This document shows positions 50,623-57,124 of a stretch of DNA of 64,000 bases, piece after piece. Below the pieces are notes generated by a model, which was not told the DNA's origin, did not search any database, and saw nothing but the letters and a program-made list of their open reading frames with translations. Numbering within the stretch: the first letter of the stretch is position 1; each line of letters opens with the position of its first letter. This stretch comes from Holophagaceae bacterium (lineage in GTDB: Bacteria; Acidobacteriota; Holophagae; Holophagales; Holophagaceae): assembly GCA_016710635.1 (NCBI GenBank), contig JADJVL010000024.1:1-64000 (forward strand), in the 5' to 3' direction. A program made the translations under genes and the position numbers.

Positions 50623-51840
50623 ATGATCGGCAAGCGCCGGGACCTCGCCGCCTTCGCCGACCTCCAGGCCTTCCGCACGGTCCAGGGGCGCGGCTGGACG
50701 CTGGCGGGAAACCTGGCCCTGCTGGGGGAACTGGGCCGGGGTCCCGTGGGCTTCGCCACCGCGCCCGGCCCGGGCGTGAAGGGGCTGGAAGCACCCTCCT
50801 TCTTCGCGTGGGAGTGCGGATGGCTGGGCCTGCACGGGCATCCGGAGCTCTGTCCGCCGGCCCTGCGGCCCTACGCGGCCGCCACCGATCCCTGCCACGC
50901 GGCCCTGGCGGCGGATCCCGGCGCCTTTCATGCCCGACTGCGGGGGCGCGCGCTCCGAGGCGACGACACCATGCCGGAGCTGGGGCCGGTCCTCGCGCGC
51001 ATGGCCTGGGCCGCCCAGGTCTTCGACCCGCGGCTCTCCAGGGAAGGCTGGGACCTCCTCGCCCACGGCGCCCCGTACCGGCCTGCGCTGCGCTTCACCC
51101 TGGCCTGGACCGCCGCCCTGGACGCCCTGGTCCGCGCCGGCCGCCCGGGCCTGCCGCGGGTCTTCACCCCCAAGGTCCTGGGGGAATTCGACGCGCTGCT
51201 GGACCTGCATCCGGAGGTCTTCGCCGTCCCGACCTTCGAGCCCTTGAGCCGGGACTTCCTCTTGCGGCTCCGCGGCGTCCCGGTCCATCCGCTGGGGCTG
51301 ATCCTCGCGCCGCGCTTCACCGACGGCGGGCTGCAGTCGCCCCTGGAATACTTCCTCCACGACCTGGACCATGCCCGCCACAAGGTGCGGGAGGACTTCA
51401 TCCTCACGGGCTTTCCGGTGGAGGACCCCTACCGCCGCCTGCCAGGTGGCGCCGTCCCAACGACCCTGCTCGATGAAGGCTCCGGGCGGCACCGGATGGT
51501 GCTGCACCAGGCGGCGGAAGTCCTCCGCGCCCGGAAGTCCGGCCCCTTCCGTCCCCGGCGCGATCCGGGCTTCATCCCCGGCCTGCTCGGCGCCATCCAG
51601 GGGCTGGACGCGGCTCCGCGGGCGGCGGTCCTGGACCTGCTCTTCGAACTGGTCCACGAAAAATCCCTGCCCTTCGTCCCGGAGGTACTCAGCCGCGAGG
51701 CGCTGCGATCCTGCCATCTCCAGAAGCTGCGTTCGAAAATCGCCACGGGCTTCCACGGGGTCCGCCCGCCCTGCGCCATGGAGGACCTGGAGGCGGCGCC
51801 GGGACGGCTTGTGCAGCTGGCGAAGGCCCTGGCCTCATGA
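50623..51840 (+). CDS. Uncharacterised protein with HDxDHxxxH motif
   Basis: A 405-residue soluble protein of no family I recognise. The striking feature is EYFLHDLDHARHKVREDF near residue 245: three His and two Asp in HDLDHARH could bind a metal. Other conserved-looking text is LPRVFTPKVLGEFDALLDLH and EVLRARKSGPFRPRRD. An upstream in-frame GTG at 50551 would add 24 residues; ATG 50623 is preferred because the added part is Pro/Gly-rich. Its stop overlaps the ATG of a 2OG-Fe(II) oxygenase (ATGA), so the two proteins are probably made together. It diverges from the kinase gene. Confidence 0.65.
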   Translation: MIGKRRDLAAFADLQAFRTVQGRGWTLAGNLALLGELGRGPVGFATAPGPGVKGLEAPSFFAWECGWLGLHGHPELCPPALRPYAAATDPCHAALAADPGAFHARLRGRALRGDDTMPELGPVLARMAWAAQVFDPRLSREGWDLLAHGAPYRPALRFTLAWTAALDALVRAGRPGLPRVFTPKVLGEFDALLDLHPEVFAVPTFEPLSRDFLLRLRGVPVHPLGLILAPRFTDGGLQSPLEYFLHDLDHARHKVREDFILTGFPVEDPYRRLPGGAVPTTLLDEGSGRHRMVLHQAAEVLRARKSGPFRPRRDPGFIPGLLGAIQGLDAAPRAAVLDLLFELVHEKSLPFVPEVLSREALRSCHLQKLRSKIATGFHGVRPPCAMEDLEAAPGRLVQLAKALAS

Positions 51841-52799
51841 TTCCTGAGCTGGCCGCTGCGGATTTTCTTGGAGGTGGCGCCCCGAAGGCCCGGGCCGCCG
51901 CGAACCTCCGCTCCGCCCTGGCCAGCGCCGGCGGGGCGCACTTGCGGCTGTCGGAGCCTCTGCTCACCACCCGGCGGACGGCCCTGTCCGCGGCGCGGGT
52001 CTTTTTCGCACAGCCCGTGGCGGAGAAGGCCGCCCTCGAGATTGCCGGCTCGCCCCATCATCGCGGCTGGTCCGTGATGCACAACGAACGGGACTGGCGG
52101 GAGCAGGTCCACCTCGGCCGGGAGCGCAAGGCCGCCGGAGCGGAAGCCCCCCCGTGGCGGTCCCTCGAAGGGCCCAACCTCTGGCCGGCGGAGCCAGACG
52201 GCGGGTTCCGGGAGGCCATGGAAGCCCACCTGGAAGCCTGCGCCGCCCTGGGGCAGGGGCTCGTCGAAGCCCTGGGACAAGTCTGCGGGTTCGGAAACGG
52301 CTCTGGCGATTTGGAGCAGGCCTACCTCCTGATGAAGCTCATCGCCTACCACCCGCAGCGGCCGGGCGTGGAGCCCCGCCGCGGCGTGGCGGCCCACGTG
52401 GATTTCAGCCTGCTGACCCTCCTCGTCCAGGACGCTTCCGGTGGCCTGGAGATCCGGCAGCCCGGCGGCCGCTGGACGCCCGTCGAACCCCGGGAGGACT
52501 GCGTCTTCCTGGGCGTGGGCGAGCTCCTGGAAGCCCTGTGCGGCGGCCAGTTGGCCGCGACGCCCCACCGGGTGACCCACCTCGCCACCGGCCAGGCCCG
52601 GCTCTCGATCCCGGTCTTCTACAATCCTCCCCTGGAGGCCTGGCTGCACCCGCGTCCGAAGCCGGCCGCCGGCACCGAAGCGGAGGGGACCGGCCACGTC
52701 CACCGCGTCCTCACCGGCGGGGAAGGTCCCTTCCGCTTCGGGGAGGCCGAATGGCGCCGGAAGGGTCTGAACCATTGGTGCGCCGCCTGCTGCGGCTAA
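51837..52799 (+). CDS. 2-oxoglutarate/Fe(II) oxygenase, isopenicillin-N-synthase type
   Basis: A 320-residue non-haem iron oxygenase. The double-stranded beta-helix has the Fe ligands HVD in AAHVDFSLLTLLVQDASGGL and the distal His in TPHRVTHLATGQARLSIPVF, with the 2OG-binding RLS arginine and serine. The N-terminal part RTALSAARVFFAQPVAEKAA fits the DIOX_N region. It is coupled to the HDxDH protein upstream. Substrate unknown; family members oxidise small molecules or peptides. The gene ends 19 bp before queF. Confidence 0.85.
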   Translation: MIPELAAADFLGGGAPKARAAANLRSALASAGGAHLRLSEPLLTTRRTALSAARVFFAQPVAEKAALEIAGSPHHRGWSVMHNERDWREQVHLGRERKAAGAEAPPWRSLEGPNLWPAEPDGGFREAMEAHLEACAALGQGLVEALGQVCGFGNGSGDLEQAYLLMKLIAYHPQRPGVEPRRGVAAHVDFSLLTLLVQDASGGLEIRQPGGRWTPVEPREDCVFLGVGELLEALCGGQLAATPHRVTHLATGQARLSIPVFYNPPLEAWLHPRPKPAAGTEAEGTGHVHRVLTGGEGPFRFGEAEWRRKGLNHWCAACCG

Positions 52800-52818
52800 T
52801 CTGGTGGGCGGAGCACCC

Positions 52819-53262
52819 ATGGCCAAGTCCCCGTCCGCCGCCCCGAAACCGGCGAAATCCCGCAAGCCCGCCGCCACCCTTCCGGACGCGCTGCCCCGTT
52901 TCGTGGTGACGCGGCCCACCGGCACGCTGGACACCTTCGCGAGCCCACGGCCCGGACGCCCCTTCGAGATCGTCTTCACCTCGGAGGAGTTCACCTGCCT
53001 TTGCCCCCTCACGGGCCAGCCGGACTTCGCCCATCTCACCGTGCGCTACCAGCCCGACCAGCTCTGCGTGGAATCCAAGTCGCTGAAGCTCTACTTCTGG
53101 TCCTTCCGGGACAAGGGCGCCTTCCATGAGGCCGTGACCAACCAGATCCTCGACGATCTCGTGAAGGCCGTGGCCCCCTTCTGGATGCGGGTGGAAGGCG
53201 ACTTTCTCATCCGCGGCGGCATCCGCACCGTGGTGGTGGCCGAACACGGAACGAAGCGATGA
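52819..53262 (+). CDS. queF: NADPH-dependent 7-cyano-7-deazaguanine reductase QueF
   Basis: Reduces preQ0 to preQ1 in queuosine synthesis. The 147-residue unimodular type has the catalytic Cys in EEFTCLCPLTGQPDFAHL, VRYQPDQLCVESKSLKLYFW with the conserved Glu, and SFRDKGAFHEAVTNQI. ATG 52819 follows GGCGGAG; an in-frame GTG at 52804 is less likely. An unusual basic, Ala/Pro-rich N-terminal tail (KSPSAAPKPAKSRKPAAT) precedes the domain. No preQ1 riboswitch was seen upstream. Confidence 0.92.
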   Translation: MAKSPSAAPKPAKSRKPAATLPDALPRFVVTRPTGTLDTFASPRPGRPFEIVFTSEEFTCLCPLTGQPDFAHLTVRYQPDQLCVESKSLKLYFWSFRDKGAFHEAVTNQILDDLVKAVAPFWMRVEGDFLIRGGIRTVVVAEHGTKR

Positions 53263-53353
53263 AGACCCTTCTTCCCGCCCACCGCCCAGCCCTCGCGCCT
53301 GCCCGGACGGGCGGAAGCATCAAGCCCGGAACACGCCGCTGCGGGGAGGCCCC

Positions 53354-53839
53354 ATGACGCAGCCCCTGAAAGCCGTCATCGCCCTTGGTTCCAACCTCGG
53401 CGACCGCCGCGCCCACCTCGAGGCTGGCATGGCCGCCCTCGGGGAGCTGGGCTATGTGAAGCCCTCGCCCCTGATCATGGAATCCAAGGACGAATCCGGC
53501 CTCGGGCCCGACTACCTGAACACGGTGGTCCTTCTCGCGGCCCTCAAGGCGCATCCAAGGGAGATCCTGGAGGACCTGCTGCGCATCGAGCTGCGCCTGG
53601 GCCGGGACCGGCGGGAGGGCCGCAACGCCCCCCGCACCCTCGATCTGGACCTCATCGCCGTGGCGGGCTTCCAGGGGCTCTGGCTCTGGGGCACGCCGGC
53701 GGACCTGGCGCAGTTGGGGCCGCAACTGGAATTGGAGCTGCCCCATCCCAGGGCCTTCGAACGGACCTTCGTCCTGGAGCCCTGGCGGGCCCTCGGTCCC
53801 AGCGGCGTCTGCGGCGGGGTGGTGCCGCGCTCCCTTTAG
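53354..53839 (+). CDS. folK: 2-amino-4-hydroxy-6-hydroxymethyldihydropteridine pyrophosphokinase
   Basis: HPPK of folate synthesis, transferring pyrophosphate from ATP to the pterin. The 161-residue protein has ALGSNLGDRRAHLEAG near the N-terminus, LGPDYLNTVVLLAAL, LRIELRLGRDRREGRNAPR and the signature PRTLDLDLIAV (RTxDxD), then LPHPRAFERTFVLEP. The middle ESKDESGLGPDY stands where others have a slightly longer loop. The 91 bp before it hold nothing recognised. It converges with bamD. Confidence 0.9.
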   Translation: MTQPLKAVIALGSNLGDRRAHLEAGMAALGELGYVKPSPLIMESKDESGLGPDYLNTVVLLAALKAHPREILEDLLRIELRLGRDRREGRNAPRTLDLDLIAVAGFQGLWLWGTPADLAQLGPQLELELPHPRAFERTFVLEPWRALGPSGVCGGVVPRSL

Positions 53840-53849
53840 GCCCGGCCCC

Positions 53850-54785
53850 CTAGCTGTCGAGCTCGAGCTTCACGCCGCGGGTGCCCATTTCCAGGAGCCG
53901 GTCCTTGGCCCGGCCGGTCCACTCGCTGTTGGGATAGCTCTCCACCAGCTTCTGGTAGTAGTTCTTGGCCTCTTCCCGGTACTTTGCGAGCTCCACCTTC
54001 TCGAAGGCGTTGAACTCCTTCTGGAGCTGGGCCGTCTCGGCCTTGTTCAGCAGGTCCTTGGGGGTCTTGTTGACGCGCTGGTAGTAGCTCCGCTGGAATT
54101 CCTGGGAATCCGAAGGGGGCACGAACTTCTGGCGGAGGGCCTCCGCCACCCAGTAGTAGGCGCGCTCGCGGTCCACGTATTCCGGGTAGGTCTCCATCAG
54201 CCCCTTCAGGCGCTTTTCCGCCCCGGGGAACCAGCCCGACTTCACGTAGAAGATGCCCACGAGCAGTTCGTGCTCCGCGAGCCGCCGCCAGCACTGGACG
54301 ATCTTGGCCTTGGCGTCGGGGGCGTAGGGCGAGCCCGGGGCCTCCTGCAGCAGCTGCTGGAAGGTCTCGAGGGCCTTGCGGGTCTGGGCCTGGTCGCGTT
54401 CCGCGGAGGCGATGCCCGAATAGTTGGCCAGGGCGATGTGGTAGAGGGCGTAGTCCCGCTGCTCGCTGCGGGGGAAGTAGTTCAGGAAGCTGGCGTATTC
54501 CACGGAGGCTTCGGCGTAGCGGTTGCCATTGTCGAAGAAGTAGCTGTCCGCCAGCAGGAGCTTCGCCTTGGGAAATTCGGGGGTGCCCGGGAGGTTCTCT
54601 TCCAGCAGGCGGAGCACACGGCGGCCGTCATCCATCTTCCCGCGCTTCAGGTAGGCCTCTCCCTGGGTCAGGAGCTGGGCGGCGGTCATGCCCCGGGTAG
54701 GGTCGGTCTTCTTGGGCTTCCGGCAGGCCGGGGACACCGCCAGAGCGAGGGCGACCGCGGCGAGGGAGAGGCTTCGTGCATTCAT
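53850..54785 (-). CDS. bamD: Outer-membrane assembly lipoprotein BamD
   Basis: Essential lipoprotein of the beta-barrel assembly machinery. The 311-residue precursor has a lipobox (LALAVSPAC, Cys about residue 21) and five TPR-like helix pairs, with YAEASVEYASFLNYFPRSEQ, DYALYHIALANYSGI and KNYYQKLVESYPNSEWTGRA typical of YfiO/BamD. An insertion (residues ~225-265, EFQRSYYQRVNKTPKDLLNK) lengthens it relative to E. coli. ATG 54785 starts the signal peptide; a TTG at 54800 is also in frame. Confidence 0.85.
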   Translation of the reverse strand: MNARSLSLAAVALALAVSPACRKPKKTDPTRGMTAAQLLTQGEAYLKRGKMDDGRRVLRLLEENLPGTPEFPKAKLLLADSYFFDNGNRYAEASVEYASFLNYFPRSEQRDYALYHIALANYSGIASAERDQAQTRKALETFQQLLQEAPGSPYAPDAKAKIVQCWRRLAEHELLVGIFYVKSGWFPGAEKRLKGLMETYPEYVDRERAYYWVAEALRQKFVPPSDSQEFQRSYYQRVNKTPKDLLNKAETAQLQKEFNAFEKVELAKYREEAKNYYQKLVESYPNSEWTGRAKDRLLEMGTRGVKLELDS

Positions 54786-54796
54786 CTGGGATTCCT

Positions 54797-55704
54797 TCAA
54801 TCGTTCATGGCGGCAAGGGCGGCCGTGGTTCCCGGCGGGACGGCGGGAAAGTGGCGGTCCAGCCAGGCCGCCGCGATGTCCTGGGCCACGGCCCGGCGCC
54901 GGTCGTGGAAGACCTCGTGGAGGAAGCCCTCCAGGAGGTGTCTTTCCAGGATGGCCGGATTCACCGAATCCCAGAAGGCCATGGCCCGGGGGAGGTCCAC
55001 CAGGGTGTCCTGGCCCGCCTGCAGGAGGAGGGTGGGCACGGCGAGGGCCGGGCCTGGGCCAGGACCTGGTCCGCCCCTTCGTCCAGGGCCCGGCCGAAGG
55101 CCGGCGTGGCGGAGTGGTGGCAGTAGGGGTCCGCCCAGTAGCGGCGGACCAGTTCCTCGTCGGAGCACACCAGGCTCTTGTTGCCGGCCATGTCCACGGG
55201 CAGGTGCGGGGCGAGGCGGCCCACGGTGGCCTGCAGGAGGTCCATGGCCCAGCCGCGGCTTTTCAGGACCACCGCGGGGCTGGAGAGGATCAGGCCGTCC
55301 TGGGCCCCGGGGTCGCGAAAGGCGGCCAGAAGGGCCACCAGGCCGCCGAAGCTGTGGCCGAGCACCACCAGCCGCTCCGGGCCCAGGTCGCGCTCCTGGG
55401 CCAGGAAGGTCTGGAAATCGTCCACGAAGGCGCCGATGCCGTGGGCATCTCCCCGGGGCCCCTCGCTGCGGCCGAAGCCCTCGTGGTCCATGGCCGAGAC
55501 CGCCCAGCCCAGCCCCAGCAGCCAGGCCGCCGTGTGCCGGTAGCGCTCGCCGTGCTCCCCGTAGCCGTGGGAGATCAGCACGCGGCCCCTGGGCGCGGCG
55601 CCTTCCGGCTCCCACCGGGAAAAGGCCAGGCGCGCGCCGCGAACCCCGGGACGGAAGTCCCGGAAGGTCGGCTCCGCCGTGAGGATGGGCTCGCTTGACG
55701 CCAT
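54797..55704 (-). CDS. Alpha/beta hydrolase (monoacylglycerol lipase-like), broken by one base
   Basis: From ATG 55704 the translation has VLISHGYGEHGERYRHTA (oxyanion region), DHEGFGRSEGPRG, and the nucleophile GHSFGG in LVVLGHSFGGLVALLAA, as in serine-aminopeptidase S33/monoacylglycerol lipases. The frame is lost near 55,062 and continues in another frame (ALAVPTLLLQAGQDTLVDLP with the catalytic Asp, then LEGFLHEVFHD with the His) to TGA 54797. One missing base in the caggcccggccc stretch explains it and restores a 302-residue enzyme. The catalytic triad would be complete. Confidence 0.82.
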
Positions 55705-55794
55705 CCCTCCAGTTTACCCGCGGGGCCCTTTTCCTCCCTTCCGATAGGATGGAAGGCTGGCCCCGCCGGGCCCCCGGACCTTCCAGGACACGCG

Positions 55795-56901
55795 ATGGAC
55801 TACGATTCCCTACAAAGGGCCAAGGCCGAGCTCGAACCGAGGGTGCGCCAGCTCCACGGCCACCTGGACCCCGAGCGCAAGGCCCTGGAGCTCGAACAGG
55901 CCGAGGAGCGCACCCTCGCCCCCGGCTTCTGGGACGATCCCGACGCCGCCCGGCCCCTCCTCCAGAAGCGCGGCCAGCTCCAGGCGGACATCGCCTTGGC
56001 GAAGAAGCTGGATGGCGGCCTGGAGGACCTGGACACGGCCCTGGAGCTTTCGAGGGACGACGACGCCATGCTGGCGGAGGCGGAAGTCCTGGAGGCGGAC
56101 CTGCGCCGCACCATCGAGGACGCCGAGCTGCGCATGATGCTCAGTGGCGACCTGGACCAGAACAACGCCATCGTCGCCATCGCGCCGGGCGCCGGCGGCA
56201 CGGAGAGCCAGGACTGGGCCGCCATGCTGCTGCGCATGTACCTGCGCTTCTGCGAGGCCAAGGGCTGGCCCACGGAGATGCTGGACTACCAGGACGGCGA
56301 GGAGGCGGGCATCAAGGGCGCCACCTTCCTGGTGACGGCGCCCTACGCCTACGGCTACCTGCGGGCGGAGGCCGGCGTCCACCGGCTCGTGCGCATCAGC
56401 CCCTTCGACAGCGCCAAGCGCCGCCACACCAGCTTCGCCGCCGTCTACGTGAGCCCGGAGCTCGACGACACCATCAACATCGATATTCCCGACAAGGACC
56501 TCAAGATCGACGTGTTCCGGGCCAGCGGCGCCGGCGGCCAGCACGTGAACCGGACGGAAAGCGCCGTGCGCTTCACCCACCTGCCCACGGGCATCGTGGT
56601 CAGCTGCCAGAACGAGCGCAGCCAGATCAAGAACCGGGCGACCGCCCTGAAGGTCCTCAAGGGGCGGCTCTACGAGCTGGAGCAGCAGAAGTTCCTGGAC
56701 AAGGTGGCCGCCGCCAGCGGCGAGAAGTCCGACGTCGCCTGGGGCTCCCAGATCCGCTCCTACGTCCTCCAGCCCTACCAGATGGTGAAGGACCACCGCA
56801 CCGGCGAGGAGACCAGCCAGACCGCAAAGGTGCTGGACGGCGACATCGACGCCTTCATCCGGACCCAGCTGCTGGCGAAGAGCCTGAAGACGGAAGGCTG
56901 A
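55795..56901 (+). CDS. prfB: Peptide chain release factor 2
   Basis: Terminates translation at UGA and UAA. The 368-residue protein has the codon-recognition tripeptide SPF in RISPFDSAKRRHTSFA, the catalytic GGQ at residues 247-249 (GAGGQHVNRTESAVR), and the family C-terminus (RSYVLQPYQMVKDHRTG). It reads in one frame from ATG 55795 with no internal UGA near codon 25, so the programmed +1 frameshift of E. coli prfB is absent. Both flanking genes are unrelated. Confidence 0.95.
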   Translation: MDYDSLQRAKAELEPRVRQLHGHLDPERKALELEQAEERTLAPGFWDDPDAARPLLQKRGQLQADIALAKKLDGGLEDLDTALELSRDDDAMLAEAEVLEADLRRTIEDAELRMMLSGDLDQNNAIVAIAPGAGGTESQDWAAMLLRMYLRFCEAKGWPTEMLDYQDGEEAGIKGATFLVTAPYAYGYLRAEAGVHRLVRISPFDSAKRRHTSFAAVYVSPELDDTINIDIPDKDLKIDVFRASGAGGQHVNRTESAVRFTHLPTGIVVSCQNERSQIKNRATALKVLKGRLYELEQQKFLDKVAAASGEKSDVAWGSQIRSYVLQPYQMVKDHRTGEETSQTAKVLDGDIDAFIRTQLLAKSLKTEG

Positions 56902-57097
56902 GGCGGATTGTGGAGCGTCTGGCTGGAGAGTCGCCCGGCCCCCCGGGGAGGGGTCGAAGCCCGGCAATTGGTTCACGCTCTTCCCACTCACCATGGCTGC
57001 CTTCACGGTCCCCAGCGGGGGGTTGCTGGAAGTACCGCCACACGGACACACGAGGTGCACCCCCTTGGGCGAGCGCTTCCACGTCAAACTTGGGCGC

Positions 57098-57121
57098 GGG
57101 GGGGCCCCCCCGGGGGATGGG
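57098..57121 (+). promoter_or_regulatory. G7C7 palindrome next to the copper-ATPase ribosome site
   Basis: Seven G then seven C at 57098-57111 are followed directly by GGGGGATGGG, the likely ribosome site of the gene starting at 57125. In RNA the C7 block could pair with the G7 before it or with the G-rich ribosome site after it, giving two exclusive structures. Regulation is speculative; the sequence is plain. Confidence 0.35.
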
Positions 57122-57124
57122 CCC

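Noticed and set aside
52799..52819. preQ1 riboswitch before queF
   Set aside because: Only 19 bp separate queF from the oxygenase stop, too short for the aptamer.
56993..57124. Longer N-terminus for the copper ATPase from ATG 56993
   Set aside because: The added 44 residues have no family features and no ribosome site; GTG 57125 sits just before the Cys-rich domain.
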